This document shows, piece after piece, positions 22,390 through 33,830 of a stretch of 64,000 nucleotides of DNA. A program made the position numbers and the translations under genes. Under the pieces are notes generated by a model. The model worked only from the letters and a program-made list of their open reading frames with translations, did not search any database and had not been told where the DNA came from. The first letter of the stretch is position 1; the number at the start of each line of letters is the position of its first letter. The stretch comes from Metaphire vulgaris (Eukaryota; Annelida; Clitellata; Crassiclitellata; Megascolecidae): positions 6,248,668 to 6,312,667 of the forward strand of contig CM030834.1 in assembly GCA_018105865.1 (NCBI GenBank). The letters run 5' to 3'.

Positions 22390-23013
22390 GTTCCCGGAAG
22401 ATTCGGTACCGTAAGATTCGGTACCGGAGAATTCGGTACCAAAACTTTACTTCTGGAAGATTCGGTACCGGAAGATTCGGTATCGGATAATTCGGTACCG
22501 GTTCGACATACACATAAGATGACGCCTCACCTACTGCTGGTATTTGGCCGCTTTAACTGTCGCGTGTCATTAGCGGACACCCAGCGTTCAGGCTCGCTTT
22601 TGCTCCCCCCACCGACTTAATAGACGTAAACAGATTTTAAACTCGCAATACGTGCAGGGAACTTGAGCTGTTTAATGCGACCTTCTAGAAAAGGCCCAAA
22701 ATAGATAGATATGCTACGGTAGTACGTTTTACAGGCAGGGTTTAAGCTAGGCCGTTTCTGGAGAGAAAATTTACCCGATTCAACGGCTCCTGGACCGCTC
22801 CCACCCGCCGTGCTATTACTATCGTAGCTCGCCGTTATTTCCCTCCCCCGCGTTAGAACGGTCTTATCCGCCCACCCCACGGGGGGCAATAAGGTGGCAT
22901 GAGCCCCAGCGGGCCCCGCGCACCCAACGGTACCGAATCTTCCGTGACCGGTACCGAATTTTCCGGTACCGAATCTTCCGTCCCGAATCTTCCGATACCG
23001 AAACTTCCGGTCA
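22390..23013. mobile_element. Element with inverted 15-bp subterminal arrays (GATTCGGTACCGGAA)
   Basis: The left array (22390-22505) has about seven variants of GATTCGGTACCGGAA; the right array (22925-23012) has the reverse complement about six times. The outermost ends GGTTCCCGGAAGATTCGG and the complement of the right end, GGTGACCGGAAGTTTCGG, are inverted repeats. ATTTGG-type sequence flanks both sides (ATTTGGTCC left; ATTTGGGTT and again ATTTGGTCC right), suggesting a 9-10-bp duplication, as in Mutator-like elements, but it is not exact. The centre is GC-rich without coding sense. Confidence 0.65.
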
Positions 23014-23093
23014 CCATTTGGGTTATTTGGGGTTATTTGGTCCAATTCATTTAACAGGGCTTCTGGAGTGAAAGTGTATAAAATGAGTTTTTT

Positions 23094-23930
23094 TTATAAA
23101 ATCAGGGCAAGCTTATTTGTTTTAGACCAAGCAGAAGTTTTGGTTAGTTCCTGATTTATTATAAGAGTTAATTCCTTTAAGTTAATATGACTTAAAGTTA
23201 GGCTAGTATCATCACCAAAAAGCAGATGTTTGAAAATATTCGAGGAGTTTGGCAAATCATTTATGTAGATTAGAAACAGAAGAGGACCCAAAATTGATCC
23301 CTGTGGAACACCGTATGTTATTTCTTTGACGTCAGAATTAACATTGTTCACAACAGTAAGTTGCTGTCTATTCTGGAGATAAAATGATAGCCAATTAATA
23401 GCAATTCCTCTGAAACCATAATAATTTACTTATTTTAGCAAGATACCATGGTCTACAACACCAAAAGCTTTTTTATATCGAGGATTGTTCCAATAGTGTG
23501 CTTGTGGGATTCAAAATTTGTTGTTTTTGTATCAATTAAATTAATTATTGGCATTTAAGTGGAGAAATAGGGCTGAAACCATATTGATCAGTGGATAGCA
23601 TATTAAATGCATCTAAGTAGTTTAACATTCTGGTAAGCATTGCCCTTTCAGAAATTGTAGAAAAACTGGGAGATTGAAAATAGGTCTATAATTTGATATA
23701 ACCATTTTAGAGGCATTTTTATAAAGTTGGGTTATTTTTTTCAATTTTTATTTCCTCTGGGATTTTCCTGTAAGAATAGAAGAATTTTTGATATAAGACA
23801 CAGGTTCGTCTATATATTCAGCACAGGGAATAATTATATTTTGATTTAGTTCATCATATTCAGGTGATTTTTACATTTAAGATGAACTATAATATCTTCA
23901 ACTTCTTCTGGTGTAGTTGGATAAATTTGA
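23094..23930 (-). pseudogene. LINE reverse transcriptase fragment
   Basis: Minus-strand frames read [61 protein letters not shown] and NKLAL. The active site FADD has become FGDD, itself a sign of decay. Motif style ([20 protein letters not shown]) is CR1/Jockey-like and unlike families A-C. Upstream sequence to about 23930 retains only scattered sense. Confidence 0.75.
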
Positions 23931-24258
23931 AAGGAGTTATTAGACGGAAATATGAATAATTATATACATTACATGAATGGATTTCACGATGCTTCAATGA
24001 TTTTGCATTTGCTTTAAGAAAATTATCAATGTTAAAAATTGTCTCACTTAGTAAATAATTAGGCCTAACATTTAAAATTGAATTTAGTTACGATAGGCCT
24101 ACTTCTTCTGGAAAGTTATTATAATATAGAGAGAGTTATTATTCTATATATAATAATGAGGGGGAAGTCTTTATTATATATATATGTGTATATATATATA
24201 TATAATAATGAGGGGGAGTTATTATTATATGGGAGTCATTATAATATGCTACACCGGT

Positions 24259-24434
24259 CACTTGGCCAACCACGAGGACGCATCCAAGAGCGGCTAGGAC
24301 GACGGCCAGATAATAGGCTGATGTGACACTGAAGTAACCGATGGGCTGGCTGGAACATTTTCGTACAAACGAGCGATGTGTTCAAAGAGGGCAAGGCGGC
24401 ATCCATAAATCATTTCTGGCAGCGATGGTACTCG

Positions 24435-24491
<57 letters not shown>

Positions 24492-25250
24492 GATGTTGGG
24501 GATGAAGCCGTTCCAGCGGATTCACGCAATCAGACGCCGACTTTTGGCGTGAAAAGCTCCTGGTGTTCTTAAGTCTTCAGACCGCAAAGTCCATGTTTCA
24601 GTTGGCAGCTCCATAGAGTAGGGTGGATAGGACAAGAATGCGGTACATTCGTATCGTGAATCGTAGCGAGAGTCGCTTGTCCTTCCAGATCCTCTTCGGC
24701 GAGTGCATGGTAGAAAGTGCCAGGCCGATATTTTAGTTTTTAAAACGTTTTTAGATCATCTCTGCAGTAGCCACTAGCCATCATATGACAGGATGCTTCC
24801 TACATGTGTCAAACTGTCTGGAGTCTGACTGATTTTGGGCCAAAAATCCTTTAGGTCGAGAGGAGTAGGAGCAAGACTTAATTCTGACAAACGTTTAGCG
24901 ACATCACCGTTAGGAGGCAGAAGAAAACTGATGTCTTCCGCATAAGCAAGTCGGAAAAATTATAAGAACCGACATCGATTCCTGGTGTTGGTTCGGAATC
25001 CAATTGATTGCGACAAAGAAAATGGCTGGAGCAAGAAAGTCGCACACCCGGAAGATGCCTGAAATTTGGCGGAGAGGTCACCGACACGAACATGAGTATT
25101 CTCGTGTAGTGCGACGATTAGCTTCAGTAGGATGTCTGGCATATCCATAGCACCAATGCCTTCCAGAGGGAGATTCAATCAAGGGAGTCGAAGGCCTTTA
25201 CGCCTAAATAGATTACATTAAACGGGCGAGCGATTAAGCTCTTTGTGCAA
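24259..25250 (-). pseudogene. RTE-like LINE relic with embedded (GA)n
   Basis: From 25178 downward the minus strand reads LHENTHVRVGDLSAKFQASSG, then in another frame YAEDISFLLPPNGDVAKRLS, then near 24720-24540 PTETWTLRSEDLRTPGAFH and IRWNGFIPNIDIL, in the order expected of an RTE-like reverse transcriptase and its end. A GA microsatellite sits at 24436-24484. Many indels. Confidence 0.65.
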
Positions 25251-26265
25251 CGCTGACAAAAGTCTTAACTCGGTGACCTTGCAATAACTCGAAGGTGCTC
25301 CATACTGGCCCGATACGCACCGTTGGGGAACAACGAGGCTCCTCATCCGCCGTGGTAACTAGGCACAGCTGCTGTCCTGTGTCTGGTTTGAGTTTGGAGT
25401 TCTCCTCTCCTAAATGGCTTGCCTGTCAAGCTTAAACGAGTTCCATCCGCCCCCGGTTGCAAATTAGATTACCTTCTCCTAGATCCCCTGCTGTTCAGCG
25501 TGGGAGCGCAAGTGGCGTCCGGTTTCTATGCGGCGCCTAGAAAGAGGTACTGCAGAGGTGCTGCCTGTAGACAGGCTGTGTACCGGCGCAAGGTACTTAA
25601 GCATTCCCAGGCTTGTCCATGGGAAGGGAAGTCCCATAGGAATCCCCATGGCATTTGTTCCATGGGATGGGATGGGATGGTATGGGATGGGATGGGATGG
25701 GATGAGACAGCACTGTTTCGTCCATCCAAAGTGACTCATGGGAGAGCTACTCTTAATTTTATTTTTTAAAACAATTTTAAAGCTTTTTACCCTTCTTTTT
25801 CTTCATATATGAATAATATTTGCATCTATATATTGTGATGAAACATAAATCTAGCATAATGGTGGGAGAGAGAGGAGAGCTTGTTTGTTTCACCTCTCTG
25901 TCTCTCTCTCTCCTTGCCTCTGCCAGATGAGAGACCCGCGTCGCTACATTCTAGATGTAACTCAGAGCGACGATACCCTCGCTGCGCCTCTGTTCCGACT
26001 GATATTTTCGTGTAACTATTAGATTTATTATGTACATAAATTGATGGTGTTAAAAACAATAGCCATATTCGGTATCTAGTACAGTTTTTGATTGCACATT
26101 TCGATATCTAGTACCTCTTTGTTTGCCAGTTAATTTGAGTATTGCTAATCTTTTTATAACAATGCTTAAATTCAAAGTCTAGAAGCAACAAAGAACTTCA
26201 TATTCAATTTTTAGATCAATCACTAAGACTTCTAAATAACGCATCACACCTGTTCTTAAACTTTA
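25251..26265. other. Unassigned sequence with GGGAT minisatellite
   Basis: A (GGGAT)n tract lies at 25656-25707 and a CT-rich patch at 25885-25925. I find no conserved protein or element ends. Confidence 0.6.
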
Positions 26266-27054
26266 ACCGGTGTAGCATATTATAATGACTCCCATATAAT
26301 AATAACTCCCCCTCATTATTATATATATATAATAATGACTCCCCATCTTTATTATATATATAATAATAACTCTCAATTCAATACTAACTCCCTTAGTTTT
26401 TCAGAAGCAACACAACTAAAGCAAAGGTATGCTACATTGGCCAGCAACAATATCCTGTCAGTAGCCTGTAGGCCTATATATTTTACCAACTCAGCAGCAA
26501 GTAAATGATGTGGACTGCGGTTGCCACGCCATTGCAACAGCTGTCGAATTTCTAGTGGAGGATGGCGATCCATTATCTGAATTTGACATAGAGAAAAAGC
26601 GCCAGCATCTCAATTTGTGCTTGGATCAAGGCAATATGCAATTTATGCATCCATTTCCTAAATCTGCGAAGAAATTTAAAAGACGAAAACCGAAACTGAC
26701 GAAAATAGATTTATATTTGTGATCTCTAGTGATCTCTACTAACATTTTAAATATGCATAGCTATGTACATTACAGGAATGTGTACATTTCACGATGTTTC
26801 AAGGATTTTGCGTTTACTTTAAGAAAATTATCAATGTTAACAATTGCCTCACTTGGTAAATAATTAGGCCTAACATCTAAAATTTAATTTAGTTGAGATA
26901 GGCCTACTTCTTCTGGGGAGTTATTATAATATATATATATATAGAGAGTTATTATTATATATATATAATAATGATAGGGGGAGTCATTATTAAATATATA
27001 ATAATGATGGGGAGTTATTATTATATGGGGGTCATTATAATATGCTATACCGGT
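26266..27054. mobile_element. Deletion derivative of the ACCGGT-ended element
   Basis: Terminal inverted repeats start ACCGGTGTAGCATATTATAA on the left and, read in complement, ACCGGTATAGCATATTATAA on the right, and extend about 100 bp through GACTCCCATATAATAATAAC blocks. It shares both inner flanks with the 6.6-kb copy at 17677-24258. Between them lies a Ulp1-like protease tail. It lies in the intron between the integrin exons at 15824 and 27229, only about 175 bp from the latter. Confidence 0.75.
26440..26722 (+). pseudogene. Ulp1-like cysteine protease, C-terminal fragment
   Basis: Plus-strand codons before the stop at 26720 read QQQVNDVDCGCHAIATAVEF, FDIEKKRQHLNLCL and FMHPFP, then a basic tail KKFKRRKPKL. 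The Q...DCG...AIA pattern with the following HL..CL and PFP is that of the C-terminal catalytic half of Ulp1/C48-type cysteine proteases, including those carried by large DNA transposons; the Cys of DCG is the nucleophile and the Gln precedes it. The His and Asp upstream are missing. Its place inside terminal inverted repeats points to transposon cargo. Confidence 0.65.
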
Positions 27055-27228
27055 AACAAATTGAAGGAGAATAAAATTTAAAATCTTTCTTTTAGCCAAT
27101 AAATTGCTTGCTCTGTCCTGAACTTGGTCTTGTTCCCCAAATTAGTAAAGTAAATCTGAAATAGTTCTAAAAGATATACATGAATGTTATTTAAAAATGT
27201 TAAATTACAAGTAGTAGACTTAACTAAC

Positions 27229-27312
27229 CTTTCCATCTCCAGCATAGTGAAAGGGAGCATCAGTTGAAAAGAGGATCATTTTTCGTGATTTGTTTCTCCA
27301 GCCAATCTCCAC
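27229..27312 (-). CDS. Integrin beta exon (IGWRN...DGK)
   Basis: The minus strand has acceptor aattacag, 28 open codons and donor gttagt. The peptide runs VEIGWRNKSRKMILFSTDAP then FHYAGDGK. It matches the strongly conserved IGWRN---LLVF-TDA-FH-AGDGK strand of the integrin beta I-like domain, with the TDA aspartate that helps coordinate the metal in characterised family members. It follows the exon at 27576-27662 after an intron of 263 bp (phase 0), the only short intron seen in this gene. Confidence 0.93.
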
Positions 27313-27575
27313 CTGTAATTCATGCGAGAAATTCGAAATTAAATAAATATGTGCAGGTCAATCCGTCGTGCTGCTGGTTATTTATAGTGAACTATTGAAA
27401 GCATTTCCTCGCGTCTTTCTTTCTCTTCAGCAATCATATCAGACTAGAATTTATACTATTCAATGTCTATAAGCATTCATTAGAATGGGCAAGCTTTGAG
27501 GCTTGTTATAGAACAAGATCAATAAAATTTAGCTTATTGCATCTCTAGAGAAAACTTGAGTAGCAGATAACATAC

Positions 27576-27662
27576 ACTGCAGGCTGCGGCTTGCATGATA
27601 GCGTCGAAACCTCCTTCTGGGGAATCCAGGTTTCCAGACATTTGTAGTTCTTTAACTTTATT
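27576..27662 (-). CDS. Integrin beta exon ([13 protein letters not shown])
   Basis: The minus strand has acceptor ctattgtag, 29 open codons and donor gtatgt. The peptide begins [18 protein letters not shown] and ends [22 protein letters not shown] is the hallmark integrin beta loop whose Asn, Asp, Pro and Glu coordinate the LIMBS/MIDAS metals. Exon ends are in phase 0 and join CS|VEIGWRN correctly to the next exon. The exon before it, which should encode a Cys-x-Cys loop and an F-F-H-L-L-T-like stretch, was not found between here and 49025. Confidence 0.93.
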
Positions 27663-28200
27663 CTACAATAGGTTTAATGAAAACAAGAACGTGCGAAATA
27701 TTTGAAATAACCTGATATCGACTGCAAGAAAAAGGAATTAGACGTTTTTGGCATCTTCGTCGTAAAATTTCAATTATTTGCGTTTTTTTATAACTCAGCC
27801 ATGTCTTTACAGTGATCAGGACATCAGTGCTTTGTGATTGCCCTTTCACCGTCGGATTAGTAGCTGTTCAACTTAGATATTCATTACGGATCCTCTCCAA
27901 TATGGTGATTATTGTGCCTCAACGCCGGTGTCTTTATTCTTTGGTAAGCAGTGTCGATTTGACCTCTTAAAACGAAATCCGAGCTGGTTAAGCTAACTGT
28001 ATTTGGCATTTGAAACGGAATGCATTGAGATTCTGAGTGCTGTGGGGATGACCTATATATACCTCTATAAATACATGTACTCTGGATCAGGACAATAACA
28101 ATGATGTCCTTATCAGCTGATGAGCCAGTATATGTTTACAGACGGAAGCGCTATTACGTATAACTTGTGCTCTTTAATTCCTTAATTCTTTAATTTTATT
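27663..28200. other. Intron without recognised features
   Basis: This is the first part of the 21-kb intron (minus-strand sense: its 3' end). No coding match or element end recognised. Confidence 0.6.
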
Positions 28201-28379
28201 CCCTAGAACGTATGACGGGGTCATTTTGACCCCGAAGCAAGTATTTTTGTAGAATAACTTTCTCCCCAGAAAAGATTTTGCGGCGAGCCATGGTGACATC
28301 TTCCAAAAGTTTACAAGTTAGACATAGATGACATAGACTTGTAAATTTTGAACATCCAAGCCGAACTACAGATGTTTTC

Positions 28380-30601
28380 TAGGGCGGGTCGCGACATAAA
28401 AATTTTTGGAATTTCATTACTGAACTTGGTAATTATTTGTGAAATGAAGTCTAAAGAAAGAAACAACTAATAAAATGGTAGTTGTGCTATTGCAAACGCC
28501 CCATTTTTGGCCCTAAAGATTGTAGTATTTATCAGCATTGCTCATTTGTTACAGAATTGTTATTGCTTGCTATTTTGGCATACAATTTTTTTATCTACCT
28601 AACTTTCGACTGTAATTTGATTGCCTCTTTGTTTTAACGGTACACTGTTCGATAATCGATTCTATAAATGTTGGAAAGTGTGGTTTCGACATGGGAACAA
28701 GAAACATTACATGGCATGCTATATTCGGTAATGTTAAAGGAATTCCTTTCAATATGATGCCGACAAATACACAAGTTGGACAGCACTTCTTGCACATCAA
28801 AACAAAAAAGAATGGCACAAAGACAATAAAATAGCTGTGTCAGAGGCTATCATCAATCTCTGGAACAAGGCTTTCATTCCAACACTTCACTCTCCGTCTG
28901 TCTTGAAATGTGTCGAAACACTAATTTCCACTGGTTCATAACTATGTCGCTCTAAGTCAAGTTCAACACGTCAAGCCACCTGCTTGAGTAGCTTGAACTC
29001 TTTGTTTGACATTGCAGCATGCACTTGTGTCATTTGCTATAACGAATCCACAAAACAAATCAGCACATCTTGCAAGTGTCCTAAACATTTGAAAGTCCCG
29101 CAACAGGAACATTTGTTCTTATTGGATTAAAGAAATTCAAGGAAAATGTTTATTGGAAGGTTAGACGTAGAATCAACAAAGCGGTTATGAAAAAGGATGC
29201 AACGAAAGCACAATGAAGAAGACAAAGCTAAAAGAGTAACGAAAACATCGGATAGTGATAATAAATATTAGATCTTGGTGAAGACAAAGTCAATGATAGT
29301 GAAGGGAGTGATTAAGAAAGCAACTCTGAGGTATTTTCTGATAGCGATACTGAACTGTTTTGCAGAAAAAAATAAGATCAAATCAAATGCGATTACCTCT
29401 GCTGCACCTAGCAAAAGAAGCGAACAGTGCTTATCGATTTTGTCCTTGTAAGCAAAGAAGATCAAAGCTTTGTAATTGATACGAACAAAGTACATTGCGA
29501 GAGACATAAATTAAAGAAACATTGGCAGCGAGGTTTACAGTAAGACAGTCACACAAATCCATAACAGGTATTTACGTCGATGGGAGATGGAATGCCACTT
29601 TAGTCAAAGTAAACAGAAATTAGCAAGTGGTATGGTGATACTATTGTTGAAGATCACCATGTTCTTGTTGAAGAACCAGGTGGCAATTATCTAACTCACG
29701 TTATACTTTCATCAGGAAGAAGTACTGACATTGCCAGTAGTATTCTGAAATGAATAACAGAGATGCAGAATGCAGATGCAGGCGATTGTATCTCAGCAGT
29801 AGGCTGCTATGGTACATACAATAACACAGGCTGTAAAGCTGGAGTAATCCATCAGATTGAACTGATTAGGACACTTGCAAGATATGCTGATTTGTTTTGT
29901 GGATTCGTCATAGCAAATGACACAATTGCATGCTGCAACATTCAGTCAATTGGTTTATATGTATGCTGCATACAAATGAATTATTTGCCTTTGAGAAATC
30001 TGTTTAAAACGTTGGTTGGATTGATCCACCTATGGACCCTCAAGTTTCTCTGACCTCATTGTGTAATGAATTGCAGCACTGCGAAAGTACAGTAAATTCC
30101 TTGTTCGTTTTGAAAATACCACATGTGACCACGATATGCCAGAGTTGAGTGAAGACGTATTAGATGAAGATATTGCCAAGCTAGGAATTGTCCCACTTAC
30201 TTTGGATTACAAGAATCACACACAAGGAGTGGAGCGTTGTATAAAACTAGTAACAGATGCTTCAACAGCAGTCCATTGCTTTGAAGCAAGAGGCGGTTTT
30301 ATTCACGCCCGAGTCAATTATCGAAATCTAATGCCCCTATTTGAGTAAAAAAAGATTTTTGTGAAAACTTCTTGTAATAAACACTTACTGAGTGAGTAAC
30401 TGTGAAATGCCGATCGTCTATTGATCATTAATTGATGGCATACAAATTTTTGTGATTTTCAAGTAATGTACAAACTTTCCTAATTAAAAATGGGGCACTT
30501 CCACATGTTCCAAAGTAGTTCTTTTGCGATTTTCATTCAAATCAGATGGAAATGCAAATATTTCCTCAGTTCCGTGACAAAAAATTTTTTTCGACCCGCC
30601 C
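28380..30601 (+). mobile_element. DGRKD-family DNA element, copy 2
   Basis: TAGGGCGGGTCGCGACATAA at the left and, in complement, GGGCGGGTCGAAAAAAATTT at the right (ending about 30601) form terminal inverted repeats. The interior encodes a broken DGRKD-family protein. The ends resemble those of the 4.1-kb element at 42642-46720 (TAGGGTGGAG), supporting one superfamily. The outermost base or two of the right end are altered, so the target duplication cannot be read. Confidence 0.6.
28590..30348 (+). pseudogene. DGRKD-family transposase-like gene, copy 2
   Basis: Plus-strand frames give, in order, AVSEAIINLWNKAFIPTLHS, SLFDIAAC followed by a Cys-rich KCPKHLKVPQQEHLFLLD, VEDHHVLVEEPGGNYLTHV, AVGCYGTYNNTGCKAGVI, and finally THTQGVERCIKLVTDAS-type sequence with RNLMPLFE at the stop near 30348. 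The order matches the other copies. The CDGT motif reads CYGT, so a proposed acidic residue is lost; many stops are present. No function is proven for the family; I infer a transposase from the terminal repeats. Confidence 0.65.
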
Positions 30602-30765
30602 GTCATGCACATGCTTACATAAACATTGTTTATGTAAGTAGTGGTAGCATGTGCAATTGTGCATGACGGGGTCATTTTGACCCCGGAATGGTACTAATAC
30701 ATATTAGGGGAATCTGGACAATTCTTGAGACAGAATCCATCATCATTATATGGTCCCACTTATTT

Positions 30766-30802
<37 letters not shown>
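30766..30802. repeat. (AAT)n microsatellite
   Basis: A short AAT tract between the DGRKD element and the piggyBac transposase relic; no LINE body was recognised next to it. Confidence 0.85.
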
Positions 30803-30803
<1 letters not shown>

Positions 30804-30929
30804 TTACAATGATATTTGAAGCGTTTTCTGCGGTGTTATTACATGTGAAGTAGAGATTATCAGTTGTCACAGAGAATTAGCTGTAAATTGTTGTAAATGC
30901 GACTAAAAGTGAGCAAAATGATTTTGTAA

Positions 30930-31990
30930 ATCAGAAGCTCTGAATAGGATTAGTGGTTGGCTAAATGACAATACTAGTGATAGTTCGGATGTGGACGTGG
31001 CATCACATGACGAAGACAAATTGGACCATCCGGTCATTCCTACACAGGAGATGAGTCAGTCTAATGCTGATAAGGGATGCAATGATTTTTCGTTACTGAT
31101 GAAAGTTTGGCAGTTGCCAGTGATATCAGCGACCAAACTGTTGAGGCAGTTAGTACACAAAACCACAGGTTATATCTTATATGTAGACCAGAGATTATAT
31201 GTAGCACCATAGCAGCGTCAGGACGAACTTGGGGCTCTGTCCCTCCCATCAAGTCACAGACAGTTCAAGTCAATCTAATTACGGAAAAGGCCTGGGCTGC
31301 GGATGTTGCAAGAAAAATAGGGACATTGACTGATGCATTTTCTTTGTTTGTACCGGATTCAATGCTGAATGACATACTGAACGTCCAACATACCAACATA
31401 CATACCAACGTCCAACAAATATGCTCTGCAGTCGGAAGGGAAAGATCCACTGAGTTGCATTTCAGTTACACTTCTGGAGCTGAAAGTCGTTATAGGTTTG
31501 CTGTATTTGATGCATATGGTGTCTGCAAGGGACAACACGAGTCAACGAGACAACTATGGAGTTCTTGATCACTCGGACGACCCAAGTTTACCTTTACCAC
31601 GTCAACACATCGTTTCGAAGCAGTTCTTTCCCACATGCAATTCGATGATCATGAAACGCGTGGAGTTCGCCGTCAGTCAGATACATTTGCTCCATTTCGT
31701 TACATGTGAACCGCATTTATTGCCAACTGTTTGGAAAACGATGTTGTGTCACTACACAGGACAATAAAGTAGATGAGCAGCTCATGCCATTTCGTGGGCG
31801 ATACCCATTTTAAAAATACTTACCAACCAAAACCAAACAAAATATGGTAAGAAAGTATGGCTGCTAGTTGACTCGGAGTTCTATTATGTGTAGGCCTACA
31901 ATGCGAAACCGAAGACCTACATTGGACAAAGAAGGCGATGGTGTGCAAAACAACTCTCTGTTGGGATCCTATACTTAAAACTACATACCT
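30930..31990 (+). pseudogene. piggyBac-type transposase, degraded
   Basis: Plus-strand sense reads an acidic N-terminal part (DSSDVDVASHDEDK), GRTWGSVPP, GTLTDAFSLFVPDSMLN, FTTSTHRFEAVLSHMQFDDH, then DEQLMPFRGRYPF and YNAKPKTYIGQRRRW. This order (GRTW, L-DAF-LF, RF--I---L-FDD, the VDEQL--FRGR-PF block with a catalytic Asp) is that of piggyBac transposases. Stops and frameshifts are frequent and the C-terminal half is gone. The enzyme family cuts at TTAA, which agrees with the TTAA at the right end of the surrounding element. Confidence 0.75.
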
Positions 31991-32151
31991 AGCAACAAAT
32001 AGTTGCTCCCATGCGTCGAAGTTGCCGCCTAAATGCCCCCACTTGCCAAATCCTGGAGCCGCCACTGCTATGACCATATATAATTATTTGCATTTAATAT
32101 GTCATAAATAAATAGTTTTACAATAATGTAATCTTTATATATAATTCGCGA

Positions 32152-32190
32152 TGTCCGTCCGTCCGTCCGTCCGTCCGTCCGTCCGTCCGA
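32152..32190. repeat. (GTCC)n tetranucleotide repeat
   Basis: Nine tandem GTCC units just inside the Helitron 5' end. Confidence 0.92.
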
Positions 32191-32306
32191 CGGCAACATG
32201 GCAGGTATTGCAAGACGCTGTTGTCATTGACAACCAAATATTGTTTAATCAAAACTGTATTATAATCAACGGAGCGTTTAACGAAGCGTCTTAATTGCAG
32301 CTTAAA

Positions 32307-32880
32307 CCCCCGTCCCCCTTCCCTCACCCCATCCCTCTCTCAATCGCCCAGACCCCAACCCATTCCCGCCCCGGCCCCAAACCCCTTTACCCTTCCCTTT
32401 CCCATCCCTTCCCTCTCCCATCCCTCTCCCAATCGCCCTGACCCCAACCCATTCCGGCCCCAAACCCCGTTCCCCTTCCCTCTCTCCATCCCCTTTTCCT
32501 CTTCCATCCCTCTCCCAATCTCTCCGGCCCCAACCCATTCCCTGCCCCGGCCCCAACCCATTCCTGCCCCTGGCCCCAAACCCCGTTCCCCTTCCCCTCT
32601 CCACATCCCTTCCCTCTCCCCATCCCTCTCCCAATCGCCCAGGCCCCAACCCATACCCGCCCTGCCCGACAGGCCCCAAACCCCCGTTCTCTTCTCTCCC
32701 CACCCCTCTCCCAACCCCCTTCCCTCTCCCAATCGCCCCGGCCCCAACCCACAACCGCTCCGCCCTACCCCACCGGCCCCAAATCCCGTTCCCAAACCTA
32801 CACAACGCTGCTCCGAAAACCCGTACAACCCACTCTCCTTCTCCCAAACCTCCCTTCTCTCTTCCAATGCCCTGCCCCCG
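32307..32880. repeat. C-rich minisatellite, potential G-quadruplex strand
   Basis: About 570 bp of the plus strand are almost only C, T and A, built from variants of CCATCCCTCTCCCAATCGCC and GGCCCCAACCCATTCC. The complementary strand carries dozens of GGG/GGGG runs. Long minus-strand open frames here are Gly/Arg/Glu low complexity and follow from the repeat. It lies inside the Helitron. Confidence 0.9.
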
Positions 32881-33059
32881 TTATTATATATATATTTACT
32901 CATTCCTAACCTCAAACCCTTTTTTAAATTAACCCCTCAAGAGGGATTACATTTTCAGACGCCGTCACCGTACTGGGGATTTAATTTTTGGAAAAGCGTT
33001 CTTCAGAAATGATTGCTGTAACGTTTTAAATTTGCTATATCTCAGGCTATATAGGAGCT

Positions 33060-33830
33060 TAAAAGATGAGGTTTGCACCATTGTTTAGATTGTTTATTCC
33101 TCTTTCTAACCGTCCGTTCAAAGCAAAAAAAAATGTGGGGTAGAGTCCACTTTACGGCTTAAAATATCACCCTCTCCCCCCAAAAAAACGTTTAAAGCCC
33201 CCTAGCAAAATATTTTCAGCGGTAACCCCACTTTGGTCAACGGCAAAGTTGTAAAGGGATGTCAGAGGAACAAAATAAACCAAAAAGTTTGAAAATCGGT
33301 TGACATTTTGCAAAGATCTATCAATTCTAACCCGATGACCCCAATGTTTGAACATAAGTATTATATCGGTGAATTTCGCGAAAGTTTTAAATTCTGAGAA
33401 AGTTTCTATTTTTTTGAATTTGCTATATTGCAGGCTATATAAGAGCTAAGAAGATGAGGTTTGCACCATTGTTTAGCTTTTTTATTCCTCTTTCTAACCC
33501 TCCGTGCAAAACAAAAAAGTCCAGCGTTCACGAGGTTTGCGACAATCAAGTGAGAATGAGTAGCAGGCTGTTGCTCGGCGTGAAAAAGCAGCACAGCAAA
33601 CAAGAGAACCAAGCACTGCATGTCGTTCGACACTGCCAAATCAGCACACTTACCTTGACTATCAAGTTTCAGAAAATTTATGCGAATGGGCGTTGGCGAA
33701 TGGGTTGAAGGAAAAGGCGGCGAGTTAAGGACAATTAATTGCGCAAAATGCTATTGCATTTGCGCAAAATCGAGTGGTAAAAACAGCCAATCTCCCCCGT
33801 CCTAAAAAGCTATTGCATTTGCGCAAAATC
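33060..33830. repeat. Direct duplications inside the Helitron
   Basis: A block around GATGAGGTTTGCACCATTG occurs at 33067-33110 and again at 33453-33500, and a block around GCATTTGCGCAAAATC with CAGCCAATCTCCCCCGTC occurs at 33753-33802 and again at 33812-33858. They suggest internal tandem growth of the element. Confidence 0.8.

Larger units (their letters stand above)
17677..24258. mobile_element. Large element with ACCGGT-type terminal inverted repeats
   Basis: The left end ACCGGGTATAGCATATTATA and its complement at the right end (TATAATATGCTACACCGGT, to 24258) begin long AT-rich inverted repeats containing several GAGTTATTATTATAT-type blocks. The small element at 26266-27054 has the same ends and also the same inner flanks: CTCCCTTAGTTTTTCAGAAGC occurs after both left ends (18046 and 26388), and 23935-24110 matches 26752-26915 before both right ends. 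So these are two copies of one family. The interior now holds a MITE, a LINE (family C), an inverted-array element and a LINE relic. Confidence 0.65.

Noticed and set aside
22295..23045. Repeat-rich frames (RYRI, GTG-like) in both directions
   Set aside because: They translate the inverted GATTCGGTACCGGAA arrays.
30604..30670. Palindrome around ACATAAACATTGTTTATGT as a regulatory hairpin
   Set aside because: It lies in the end region of a DNA element; no evidence for regulation.
32302..32915. Long Gly/Arg/Glu-rich frames on the minus strand
   Set aside because: The frames follow from the C-rich minisatellite, which has few stops in any frame; codon content is pure repeat.
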